A DNA stretch of 5,489 nt from Gammaproteobacteria bacterium (lineage in GTDB: Bacteria > Pseudomonadota > Gammaproteobacteria > DSM-16500), in contig SCTP01000008.1 in NCBI GenBank assembly GCA_004322325.1, forward strand, positions 1 to 5,489, read 5' to 3'. Shown piece after piece: positions 1 through 5,489 of the stretch. Made by a program: the position numbers and the translations under genes. The notes beneath the pieces were generated by a model that saw only the letters and a program-made list of their open reading frames with translations, searched no databases and was not told the DNA's origin. Numbering within the stretch: the first letter of the stretch is position 1; the number at the start of each line of letters is the position of its first letter.

Positions 1-960
1 AGTTTCTATAATTCCATGCTACCCGGGGTGGTAGAAGAATTAACGCAAAAAGGATTAGCTGAAGTTAGCGACGATGCAATCGTTATTTTCTTAGAAGGCT
101 TCATAGGGCAGAATGAAATGCCGATCCCGTTTATTATTCGCAAGAAAGACGGGGGGTATTTATATGCAACGACAGATTTAGCAGCAGCTAAATTTCGTAT
201 GGAAAAATTAGGTGCCACCCGTTTAATTTATTTGACTGACGCGAGACAAAAACAACATTTTGCGATGTTGTTCGCGACGGTACGCAAAGCAGGCTGGGCA
301 TCGGATGCCATTCGCATGGAGCATATTCCATTTGGTGCTATTTTGGGCAAAGACAATAAGCCGTTTAAGACACGCAGTGGTGAATCGATTAAATTAATTT
401 CATTGCTACAAGAAGCTGAAAATCGCGCCATGGAGATTGCACGTGAGAAGAATCCTAATTTAACGCAAGAGCAGCTAGCGCAAATTGCACATGTGATTGG
501 TATTGGTGCATTAAAATATGCTGATTTACGTGCCGACAAAATTAAAGACTATATTTTTGATTGGGACAAATTATTATCATTTGAAGGTAACACTGCACCT
601 TATTTACAAAATGCTTATGTTCGTATAAAAGCTATTTTCCGCAAAGAAAAAATTGCATTTGATGAGATCCGCAATACGCCAATTAGTCTACATTCTGACA
701 TTGAGCATACCTTGGCAATTAAAATTTTAGAATTTCCGGACGTGGTTTATACAGTGGCGAACAGTTTAGCTTTGCATAGTTTATGTGATTATTTATATGA
801 ACTAGCCGCAACGTTTCATCGATTTTATGAGCATTGCCCGATTTTATCGCAAGAAGATAAGAGTATTCGTAACAGTCGGCTCTTGTTAGCAGATCTAACT
901 GCTAGAACTTTACAGTTAGGGTTAGACTTGTTGGGGATTAAGACGTTAGAGCAGATGTAA
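1..960 (+). CDS. argS: Arginyl-tRNA synthetase, C-terminal part (5' end outside window)
   Basis: Cytoplasmic class I aminoacyl-tRNA synthetase that charges tRNA-Arg with arginine using ATP. The reading frame is open from base 1 (codons for SFYNS precede the first Met at base 16), so the gene begins before the window. About 319 residues are visible, a little over half of the usual 570-590. Counting from that Met, visible parts are the catalytic-core segment KKDGGYLYATTDLAAAK (about residues 43-59), the degenerate KMSKS-equivalent region LGKDNKPFKTRSG (110-122), IGIGALKYADL (161-171), DYIFDWDKLLSFEGNTAPY (178-196), and the alpha-helical DALR anticodon-binding domain from about 195 to the end, including FYEHCPIL (270-277) and a terminal LGIKTLEQM. 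The C-terminus aligns from memory with E. coli ArgS (ending LGIETVERM), so the 3' end is complete. It converges on the sulfotransferase gene with only 10 bases between the two stop codons. Identification is secure. Confidence 0.97.
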   Translation, partial: SFYNSMLPGVVEELTQKGLAEVSDDAIVIFLEGFIGQNEMPIPFIIRKKDGGYLYATTDLAAAKFRMEKLGATRLIYLTDARQKQHFAMLFATVRKAGWASDAIRMEHIPFGAILGKDNKPFKTRSGESIKLISLLQEAENRAMEIAREKNPNLTQEQLAQIAHVIGIGALKYADLRADKIKDYIFDWDKLLSFEGNTAPYLQNAYVRIKAIFRKEKIAFDEIRNTPISLHSDIEHTLAIKILEFPDVVYTVANSLALHSLCDYLYELAATFHRFYEHCPILSQEDKSIRNSRLLLADLTARTLQLGLDLLGIKTLEQM

Positions 961-970
961 TTTAATCGCA

Positions 971-1999
971 TCAATAAGCCTTTAGCAACCGATTTAATTT
1001 TCGAATGTCTTTTCTCCGTGCACGTAATAAATCATCGACTTTTCTCAAAGGATAAAGCATTTTCCATGCAATCGATTTATTAATGTTACGCAATTGATTT
1101 TCAAGTTGGTGAATTCGCTTTAATAATTTATCAACATAGCAATAAACAGAATAAATTTCTTCTAATTCATTTTTTATTTCCTGCCATGATGATAGAAAAG
1201 CTTCGTGTTCCGATGTTATTTCATCTTGAGCAAGTTGCATGCCTAACTGATAAACTTTCATGCAGAAATTTATAATTTGCTTGGGAGGTTGCAAATCAAC
1301 TTTCCCATCGAAATGCTGTAAATTTTTATCCAGAAATTGGTTAGTATAAAAGTCTATTTCCAAATTTTTTGTAAGAGTAGGAATTGCTAAATGATTTTTG
1401 ATACGCTCTAACTGCTCTTTAGGCTTCTGTAATAATAAATCATAACTCACTACCACATTTTTTTTACGAAGCGTTTCATCAATAGCAGGTATTACGTGGG
1501 CTATCCATAATAATAACCCTACTTCAATATCATGCCCTGTCACTCGATGGTAAGATTGTGCAACTGCCAATGGGTGCCTGAGCGAAATAATATAATGCTC
1601 TTTTATAGCTAATTCATCCAAAATAGATTGCCAGAATGGTAATAGCTTCACTGTACTAGGGTCTTTAAATGCCCAATAGCACGTATTGGCAAAACGTTGT
1701 TTGAGTAATTCAATAGCAAAATTTCGTATATATTGCAGTTGTTCGCTGAGTAGCTGATCACGATCTGGAGTTTCTATTCCATAAGGTGGAAAATTTAAAC
1801 AACTAAAGATTTCTTTATGGATTTTGTAAACAATCTCATTATCTTCCCAAAAGCCTGTGGGATTCCATTTCTCTCTTCCTTTGGTTAACTTATCACCAAG
1901 CTCGATACCTAATGCTTTTAAACTCCGTGTAATAGCACTTGTTCCACTTCGAGCCATTCCTAAAACAATAAAAATATTTTTTTGCTCCATTTTATTCAC
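971..1999 (-). CDS. Sulfotransferase-family P-loop protein with C-terminal coiled coil
   Basis: Probable PAPS-dependent sulfotransferase-fold protein of 342 residues; substrate unknown. A P-loop-like 5'-phosphosulfate-binding motif lies at the N-terminus (LGMARSGTSAI, residues 13-23), as in bacterial proteins with a GMHRSGTS motif. It is followed by NPTGFWEDNEIV (46-57), FKDPSTVKLLPFW (111-123), a 3'-phosphate-binding region with R141 and S149 (SLRHPLAVAQS, 139-149), and VSYDLLLQKP (184-193). Residues about 270-305 are Glu/Leu-rich and look coiled-coil, ending in SIAWKMLYPLRKVDDLLR (309-326) and a strongly basic tail. Such a tail is familiar from polysaccharide-locus glycosyltransferases and sulfotransferases. 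No signal peptide or clear membrane segment is seen. The start is GTG at 1999 or ATG at 1990; both have a plausible Shine-Dalgarno. It lies 21 bases after vapC on the same strand with no terminator between, so cotranscription is likely. Carbohydrate sulfation is an inference; the fold assignment is fairly firm. Confidence 0.82.
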   Translation of the reverse strand: MNKMEQKNIFIVLGMARSGTSAITRSLKALGIELGDKLTKGREKWNPTGFWEDNEIVYKIHKEIFSCLNFPPYGIETPDRDQLLSEQLQYIRNFAIELLKQRFANTCYWAFKDPSTVKLLPFWQSILDELAIKEHYIISLRHPLAVAQSYHRVTGHDIEVGLLLWIAHVIPAIDETLRKKNVVVSYDLLLQKPKEQLERIKNHLAIPTLTKNLEIDFYTNQFLDKNLQHFDGKVDLQPPKQIINFCMKVYQLGMQLAQDEITSEHEAFLSSWQEIKNELEEIYSVYCYVDKLLKRIHQLENQLRNINKSIAWKMLYPLRKVDDLLRARRKDIRKLNRLLKAY

Positions 2000-2012
2000 C
2001 TGTTATCCCTCT
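1997..2012 (-). promoter_or_regulatory. Ribosome binding sites competing for the sulfotransferase start
   Basis: On the minus strand, AGAGGG (2012-2007) lies 7 bases before a GTG codon (1999-1997), and AGGTG (2001-1997) lies 6 bases before an in-frame ATG (1990-1988). The second site includes the GTG itself. The two starts differ by only three residues (M/V-N-K), before the P-loop, so the choice does not affect function. The longer GTG start is given because it has the stronger upstream AGAGGG, but ATG at 1990 is almost equally credible. Confidence 0.55.
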
Positions 2013-2020
2013 TACTCTAA

Positions 2021-2425
2021 TCATTCGTGCCAATTTTCAATTTTAATTCCAGAAATTCTTTTAAATTCACTACTATTATTCGTTACTAAAATCGCTTTTT
2101 CCGTTAAGGCATGACTTGCTATGAGCAAATCATTAGCACCAATCATATTACCATTACGCTTTAATTCTGCCCTTATTTCACCATAATAAAATGCACATTG
2201 ATCAGTATAAGGCAAAACGTCAAGTCTGCTTAATAGTAAATTTAAGTTAATCTGACTTTGCTCTTTATATTGACTGTTAGCTACCCCATATTGCAATTCT
2301 GCCAACACAATAGAAGAAATAACAATTGTATGTTGCTTCTCAAGAACTGCCAGCTTTTTAAAATAGGACAGTGGCTTTTTCTTCATTAAATAAATACAAA
2401 TGTTCGTATCAAGCATATATAACAT
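2021..2425 (-). CDS. vapC: VapC-type PIN-domain RNase toxin
   Basis: Toxin of a type II toxin-antitoxin pair; a Mg-dependent endoribonuclease of 134 residues, normal for VapC. The PIN-domain acidic residues are visible: D6 in MLDTNICIYL, E43 in VLAELQYGV, D99 in GANDLLIASHA, and a final acidic/polar cluster TNNSSEF (115-121; N116 or E120 as the fourth site). The pattern resembles the enteric VapC/MvpT type (LDTNICI, IRAEL, VTNNxxEF), whose members cleave the anticodon loop of initiator tRNA-fMet. That target is inferred for this protein, not shown. The start ATG (2425-2423) overlaps the vapB stop as TAATG, which implies translational coupling, so antitoxin is made first. All catalytic positions are present and the frame is intact, so the toxin is probably active and needs VapB to be tolerated. 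The stop TGA is 21 bases before the sulfotransferase start. Confidence 0.95.
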   Translation of the reverse strand: MLYMLDTNICIYLMKKKPLSYFKKLAVLEKQHTIVISSIVLAELQYGVANSQYKEQSQINLNLLLSRLDVLPYTDQCAFYYGEIRAELKRNGNMIGANDLLIASHALTEKAILVTNNSSEFKRISGIKIENWHE

Positions 2426-2649
2426 TACAACTGTTCCCGTTCTTCTGGCAGAAAGTCCTCACGATCTTCCATAAATTCCGGCAAGGTAGCCATAGCATGA
2501 TAAATTTCTAACCACGAATGACGAAGAGGTTGTAAAACAATAGCCTCTCCCATGTGCGAAATAGCTACCTCATCACCTTTTAAACGAAAGTTTTTAGGTA
2601 GCCTTACAGCCTGACTGCGGCCATTTTTAAACAATTTTGCGGTATGCAT
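2425..2649 (-). CDS. vapB: VapB-type antitoxin (AbrB-like DNA-binding domain)
   Basis: Antitoxin of 74 residues partnered with the downstream VapC. The N-terminal half (MHTAKLFKNGRSQAVRLPK, residues 1-19, to about 43) is a swapped-hairpin AbrB/MazE-like DNA-binding domain; the LFxNGRSQAVRLPK signature is typical of VapB. The C-terminal half (SWLEIYHAMATLPEFMEDR, 45-63, then a Glu-rich end) matches the acidic and hydrophobic tail that wraps round the VapC active site in known complexes. The frame is open further upstream to 2730, but ATG at 2649-2647 is chosen. It begins the conserved domain, has a strong GGAGG four bases upstream, and a longer product would cross the promoter and operator. 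The stop TAA shares one base with the vapC ATG. The VapBC complex normally represses its own promoter, which fits the palindrome just upstream. Confidence 0.94.
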   Translation of the reverse strand: MHTAKLFKNGRSQAVRLPKNFRLKGDEVAISHMGEAIVLQPLRHSWLEIYHAMATLPEFMEDREDFLPEEREQL

Positions 2650-2653
2650 AATA

Positions 2654-2658
2654 CCTCC
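2654..2658 (-). promoter_or_regulatory. Strong ribosome binding site of vapB
   Basis: GGAGG on the minus strand (plus-strand cctcc) lies four bases before the vapB ATG at 2649. It is one of the best Shine-Dalgarno matches in the window. It settles the antitoxin start at 2649 rather than the in-frame extension reaching 2730, and agrees with the need for abundant antitoxin relative to toxin, whose start depends on the TAATG overlap. Confidence 0.85.
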
Positions 2659-2666
2659 AAAAGCCT

Positions 2667-2692
2667 TGATATATATTTTAAAGTATATACCA
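2667..2692. promoter_or_regulatory. Palindromic operator candidate of the vapBC operon
   Basis: A 26-bp palindrome centred between 2679 and 2680, with 11 of 13 base pairs symmetric. The outer arms are GATATATA (2668-2675) and TATATACC (2684-2691), and the centre is the perfect hexamer TTTAAA (2677-2682). The mismatched pairs are 2669/2690 and 2676/2683. It overlaps the predicted -10 box and ends 17 bases before the vapB start. VapB proteins with AbrB-like domains bind inverted repeats at their own promoters, so this is the likely VapBC autorepression site. The palindrome is seen directly; binding is inferred. Confidence 0.75.
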
Positions 2693-2710
2693 GCGAGAGT
2701 AAAAACGCAA
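2682..2710 (-). promoter_or_regulatory. Sigma70-like promoter of vapBC
   Basis: On the minus strand, TTGCGT (2710-2705) and TATACT (2687-2682) are separated by exactly 17 bases. The -10 box matches TATAAT at five of six positions; the -35 box matches only the TTG of TTGACA. Transcription would start roughly 25 bases before the vapB ATG, within or just past the palindrome, so a repressor bound there would block the -10 region. It is the only clear promoter found in the window and probably drives vapB, vapC and the sulfotransferase gene. Confidence 0.65.
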
Positions 2711-2726
2711 AATCGCCTGCCGAAGC

Positions 2727-3140
2727 TCAACCCACCACCGTCACCGTCAATTTCCGATGATGACTACGCAACCGATGTTCCCACAAATAAATCCCCTGCC
2801 ATCTTCCCAGCGCCATTTTCCCATCTGTAATTGGGATCATCAAAAAGCTCTGCGTCAACACCGTCCGCACATGCGAAGGCATATCATCAGGCCCTTCATC
2901 TGTGTGCTGATACAGCGGATCACCATCTGGCACTAAGCGCACCATAAAAGCTTCTAAATCACGCTGCACTAATTCATCTGCATTTTCACACACAATGAGC
3001 GAAGCACTCGTGTGATGCAGAAAGACATGGCACAAGCCCGTTGTCACATTCGCTTGCGCCACAAATTCAGCCACTTGGTCCGTAATATTGATGATCCCTC
3101 GTCCTGATGTTGAAAAACTAAAATGATACTGAGTTAGCAT
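2727..3140 (-). CDS. yjbQ: YjbQ/UPF0047 family protein
   Basis: A small 137-residue cytoplasmic protein of the YjbQ (UPF0047) family, close to the usual 130-140. Family members have weak thiamine-phosphate synthase activity and are named secondary thiamine-phosphate synthase enzyme; the true physiological role is unsettled. Conserved metal- and phosphate-site motifs are all visible: GLCHVFLHHTSASL (35-48), ENADE (52-56), EGPDDMPSH (82-90) and GRWQGIYLWEHR (112-123). The histidines of HHTSAS and EHR and the DD pair are retained, so the protein looks intact. It is the last gene of the truA-accD-dedD run, 10 bases after the dedD stop. No good Shine-Dalgarno precedes its ATG (the upstream bases are A-rich), so reinitiation after dedD may help its translation. 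Its stop lies only 16 bases upstream of the vapBC -35 box. Confidence 0.93.
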   Translation of the reverse strand: MLTQYHFSFSTSGRGIINITDQVAEFVAQANVTTGLCHVFLHHTSASLIVCENADELVQRDLEAFMVRLVPDGDPLYQHTDEGPDDMPSHVRTVLTQSFLMIPITDGKMALGRWQGIYLWEHRLRSHHRKLTVTVVG

Positions 3141-3150
3141 AGTTACTTTT

Positions 3151-3909
3151 TTATAAAGTTAAAGGTTTATAACTGATAATAATACCGTGAATGCGCATCG
3201 TGCTCTCTAATTGGTTCGCTAACGCATGCGCCGAAGCAAACTTCGCTTCAGGACCAACAAATACACGCGTGTTATTACCAAGTGAGGTCGAGACTTGTTG
3301 TATAAATGCACGATAACCACTTGCTCGTAGCTGGTTCACTAAACGCAAAGCATTCGTTTTATTTTTAAAGCTGCCAATTTGAATCACCCACGCCGGATTT
3401 TTTAAACTCGCTAAGCCATTATTGCTAATCGGGGCATGTGGAGAAACGCGTTTTTTGGGATTGTAAGAAGCAAAAACAGGCTTGGCTGCAGCTATTTTCT
3501 TTGCCGCTACTTTTGCATGCTTTACTTTTTTCACCGGCTCTTCTGCTGCAGCAACTACTTTCTTACTATCCTCTGCCTTAACCGGCAACGTCGGCACAGG
3601 AATAACGGCTGAGGCAACGGCTTGTTGCTGCTCTACCACTGGCTGCTGTGCGATAGGCGTGGGAGCAGTAGCAACGGGAGCAGACTGTTGGGCCACTGGT
3701 GTTGGTGTTGGCGCCACTACAGGAGCGGCAGGTGGCTGAGCGGGGTTAGCCGCCGCTACTTGCACGGCTTGATCAGGAAAAGGCGGCGCTTTCGTTACCG
3801 CTGCTTCAGTGGTTAATTCTTTCCCACTTTGGAACAACGGCAGCATGATAATAACTAATCCAACAACTACCAACATCCCTAATATTCTTTGCTTGGTTTT
3901 TCTTTCCAT
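3151..3909 (-). CDS. dedD: DedD-like cell-division protein with SPOR domain
   Basis: Inner-membrane bitopic protein of 252 residues, probably a DedD-type division protein that binds denuded septal peptidoglycan through its SPOR domain. The layout is a short basic cytoplasmic start (MERKTKQR), one membrane helix at about residues 9-26 (LGMLVVVGLVIIMLPLF), and a long low-complexity Ala/Pro/Gln/Val linker (about 38-110). A Lys/Ala-rich stretch (about 115-143) follows, then a C-terminal SPOR domain (about 172-250) opening with WVIQIGSFKNKTNALRLVNQL and containing TRVFVGPEA. The start has a good GAGGTG site (3919-3914) upstream. The gene follows accD by 20 bases; in E. coli dedD lies after accD and folC, which supports DedD over FtsN or other SPOR proteins, though SPOR proteins share little sequence and FtsN-like naming is possible. 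The N-terminal helix and LP after it are DedD-like. Confidence 0.85.
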   Translation of the reverse strand: MERKTKQRILGMLVVVGLVIIMLPLFQSGKELTTEAAVTKAPPFPDQAVQVAAANPAQPPAAPVVAPTPTPVAQQSAPVATAPTPIAQQPVVEQQQAVASAVIPVPTLPVKAEDSKKVVAAAEEPVKKVKHAKVAAKKIAAAKPVFASYNPKKRVSPHAPISNNGLASLKNPAWVIQIGSFKNKTNALRLVNQLRASGYRAFIQQVSTSLGNNTRVFVGPEAKFASAHALANQLESTMRIHGIIISYKPLTL

Positions 3910-3929
3910 GTTTCACCTCTGTCATAAAG

Positions 3930-4790
3930 TTATTTTATCTTTTGCTTGGTTAACTTCGCTAAGAGCCGTGAAACTCCGTCACGTAACTCACTGCGATGCA
4001 TAATCATATCAATTGCCCCGTGTTTTAACAAAAATTCGCTGCGTTGAAAACCTTCCGGCAATTTTTCTCGCACCGTTTGCTCAATCACACGCGGTCCTGC
4101 AAAACCAATTAACGCGTTAGGCTCCGCAATAATGATATCCCCTAACATCGCTAAACTCGCTGACACCCCACCCATAGTGGGATCCGTCAAGACGGATATA
4201 TAAGGAATACCCCGTTCCGCTAATTGGGCTAATGCTGCGCTTACCTTAGCCATTTGCATGAGTGAAATCAATGCCTCTTGCATGCGCATTCCCCCACTCG
4301 CAGAAAAACAAATTAAGGGGATATGTAATTCCATACACGTGTTAGCCGCACGAACAAACCGCTCACCCGTCGCCGCCCCCATGGAACCGCCTATAAAACC
4401 AAATTCAAATGCCACAGCGACCACAGGTAAGCCACATAACTCCCCGCGCATGCCAATCAGGGCTTCTTTTTCACCGGTGTCCTTTTGGGCCGTCGCGAGC
4501 CGGTCTTTATACTTCTTTAAGTCACGGAATTTCAAGCGATCTTCCGGACCCACTTCAGCCGCAATCTCAACACCCGTCCCTGTATCTAAAAAGTACTCCA
4601 ACCGCTTACGAGCAGTGAGGCGAATATGATAATCACACTTAGGACATATTTCTAAGTTGCGCTCTAATTCCGTGCGGTATAACACGGAACTGCAATTATC
4701 ACACTTAGACCATAAACCTTCCGGAACGCCTTTCTTCGAACTCGCACCGGTTCGGATTCGGGATGGTAATAATTTTTTAAACCAGCTCAT
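3930..4790 (-). CDS. accD: Acetyl-CoA carboxylase carboxyltransferase subunit beta
   Basis: Beta subunit of acetyl-CoA carboxylase carboxyltransferase. With AccA it moves the carboxyl group from biotin-BCCP to acetyl-CoA, giving malonyl-CoA for fatty acid synthesis. The protein has 286 residues. An N-terminal zinc ribbon has C30, C33, C49 and C52 (CDNC and CPKC). The crotonase-like carboxyltransferase core shows [18 protein letters not shown] (131-148), [14 protein letters not shown] (161-174), [19 protein letters not shown] (200-218) and [20 protein letters not shown] (229-248). The C-terminus stops soon after the core and lacks the roughly 18-residue tail of E. coli AccD, which is normal in many bacteria. 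ATG at 4790 (MSWFKKLL, matching the MSW start of homologues) is chosen over an upstream in-frame ATG at 4811, which would add seven residues and has less support. The gene lies 30 bases after truA and 20 before dedD, as part of one transcript. Confidence 0.97.
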   Translation of the reverse strand: MSWFKKLLPSRIRTGASSKKGVPEGLWSKCDNCSSVLYRTELERNLEICPKCDYHIRLTARKRLEYFLDTGTGVEIAAEVGPEDRLKFRDLKKYKDRLATAQKDTGEKEALIGMRGELCGLPVVAVAFEFGFIGGSMGAATGERFVRAANTCMELHIPLICFSASGGMRMQEALISLMQMAKVSAALAQLAERGIPYISVLTDPTMGGVSASLAMLGDIIIAEPNALIGFAGPRVIEQTVREKLPEGFQRSEFLLKHGAIDMIMHRSELRDGVSRLLAKLTKQKIK

Positions 4791-4803
4791 AGGGTTACCC
4801 TTT
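4791..4803 (-). promoter_or_regulatory. accD ribosome binding site within a small inverted repeat
   Basis: On the minus strand the sequence AAAGGGTAACCCT runs directly into the accD ATG. AAAGGG (4803-4798) is the Shine-Dalgarno, seven bases before the start, and its AGGG can pair with the CCCT (4794-4791) across a three-base TAA loop. It supports the start at 4790. Whether the four-pair hairpin is stable enough to hide the ribosome site is unknown, and such a short stem could arise by chance. Confidence 0.55.
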
Positions 4804-4820
4804 AATTGCAAGGTTTGGCA

Positions 4821-5489
4821 TTATATCAAAAATAGCGGCGAGGATGGAGGGAAAATATACGGCTCTGGATAACGTACTTGGGTCAGATAAAGCCCATCCG
4901 CCGGCGCCGTTTCAGCCGCCGCCCGCCTATCTTTGGCTTCTAACACTTCCCGCATCCAGGACGGCTCTTTCAACCCGCTCCCTATTCTCATCAATACACC
5001 CGCAATATTGCGAACCATGTGATGTAAAAAAGCATTTGCCTCGATTTCCAAAACCACAAAATCGCCCCGACGCTCCACTTGGAACGCGATGACGTTACGC
5101 ATAGGGGTCTTTGAGTTGCATTGCGAAGAGCGAAAAGAGTTAAAATTTTGCTCGCCAATTAAGTACTGACCTGCTTCTCGCATGCGTTCGATATCCAAGG
5201 GGTAATAATGCCAAGTCACGCGACCAGATAAGATGGCCGGACGAATCGGGGCATTGAAAATCACGTAACGATAGCGCCGAGCCATGGCAGTAAATCGGGC
5301 ATGGAAACGATAATCCATACTTCGAGCCCAACGGACGACGATGGAGGGTGGTAAATGGGAGTTCGTCCCCCATAGCCAGGCATCGATATGGCGTTTGGCA
5401 TGGGTGTCAAAATGGACGACTTGGCCCGTTGCATGGACACCAGCATCGGTACGGCCTGCACAAAAGAGGAAAACAGGCTCATTCGCCAC
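4821..5489 (-). CDS. truA: tRNA pseudouridine(38-40) synthase, 5' end outside window
   Basis: TruA converts uridines 38, 39 and 40 in the tRNA anticodon stem-loop to pseudouridine. The 222 visible residues are open to the window edge (base 5489), and the first visible codon is GTG read as Val (VANEPV in homologues). The true start therefore lies outside and roughly 45 N-terminal residues are missing. The catalytic aspartate is at residue 15 of the fragment in CAGRTDAGVHATGQVVHF (10-27). Other family blocks are FHARFTAMARRYRYVIFN (62-79), GEQNFNSFRSSQC (112-124) and NAFLHHMVRNIAGVLMRIGSG (152-172). The C-terminus ends PADGLYLTQVRYPEP plus a short tail, so the 3' end is complete. It is the first visible gene of the truA-accD-dedD-yjbQ run. 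In E. coli truA also lies upstream of accD, with dedA between. Confidence 0.97.
   Translation of the reverse strand: MANEPVFLFCAGRTDAGVHATGQVVHFDTHAKRHIDAWLWGTNSHLPPSIVVRWARSMDYRFHARFTAMARRYRYVIFNAPIRPAILSGRVTWHYYPLDIERMREAGQYLIGEQNFNSFRSSQCNSKTPMRNVIAFQVERRGDFVVLEIEANAFLHHMVRNIAGVLMRIGSGLKEPSWMREVLEAKDRRAAAETAPADGLYLTQVRYPEPYIFPPSSPLFLI

Noticed and set aside
228..539. Minus-strand 103-residue open frame inside argS
   Set aside because: It lies opposite a secure argS reading frame, shows no domain and has Cys/Ser-rich shadow composition.
961..1010. Possible bidirectional terminator between argS and the sulfotransferase gene
   Set aside because: TTTAATCG (961-968) and CGATTTAA (990-998 area) pair only imperfectly, are AT-rich and lie partly inside the coding region; no T-run follows. 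Not called.
1857..2114. Plus-strand 85-residue open frame across the sulfotransferase/vapC junction
   Set aside because: It is opposite two well-supported genes and has no recognisable motif.
964..2716. AATCGC at 964-969 and 2711-2716 as flanking direct repeats of an inserted block
   Set aside because: Six bases is expected by chance, and no integrase, transposase or tRNA attachment site is present.
2650..2730. In-frame N-terminal extension of VapB reaching 2730
   Set aside because: The added residues do not fit the VapB family, the region holds the promoter and palindrome, and a strong GGAGG precedes the ATG at 2649.
3482..3816. Plus-strand open frames opposite the dedD linker
   Set aside because: They are Ala/Thr/Gly or Arg/Trp-rich by-products of the low-complexity GC-rich linker DNA.
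4258..4629. Plus-strand 123-residue open frame opposite accD
   Set aside because: It is a shadow of the conserved accD core; no family resemblance.
4791..4811. Alternative accD start at 4811 adding seven residues
   Set aside because: Homologues begin with MSW, and the AAAGGG site is well placed for the ATG at 4790; the upstream ATG was not favoured.

Overview
The window carries eight protein-coding genes, two of them cut by the window edges, and almost no free intergenic space. The proteins read as gammaproteobacterial. ArgS, AccD, TruA and YjbQ are all close in motif pattern to enterobacterial and Legionella/Coxiella-type homologues. The mixed, partly AT-rich composition would suit a Legionellales-like or other host-associated gammaproteobacterium, but that is inference with low certainty.

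Layout: (1) 1-960, plus strand, the C-terminal part of arginyl-tRNA synthetase (argS), whose start lies before the window. (2) 971-2649, minus strand, an accessory block. In transcription order it holds a VapB antitoxin, a VapC PIN-domain RNase toxin that overlaps vapB by one base, and a P-loop sulfotransferase-family protein with a C-terminal coiled-coil/basic tail, 21 bases after vapC. A sigma70-like promoter and a near-perfect 26-bp palindrome sit directly upstream of vapB and probably form the autoregulated control region. (3) 2727-5489, minus strand, a tightly packed housekeeping run in transcription order truA (cut at its 5' end), accD, dedD-like SPOR protein, yjbQ, with gaps of 30, 20 and 10 bases.

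How the genes fit together: truA (tRNA pseudouridylation), accD (first step of fatty acid synthesis) and dedD (septal peptidoglycan binding) are a classical gammaproteobacterial neighbourhood. In E. coli, folC lies between accD and dedD, and cvpA/purF follow. Here folC is absent from that slot and yjbQ follows dedD. The VapBC/sulfotransferase block is inserted between this run and argS. It is visibly more AT-rich than the truA-yjbQ run, which suggests separate acquisition. The sulfotransferase has no glycan-synthesis neighbours here and appears to depend on vapBC transcription, so a toxin-antitoxin module with a possible sulfotransferase cargo is the most unusual aspect of the window. No RNA genes, insertion sequences or CRISPR arrays were seen, and there is no gene-free stretch over 300 bases.
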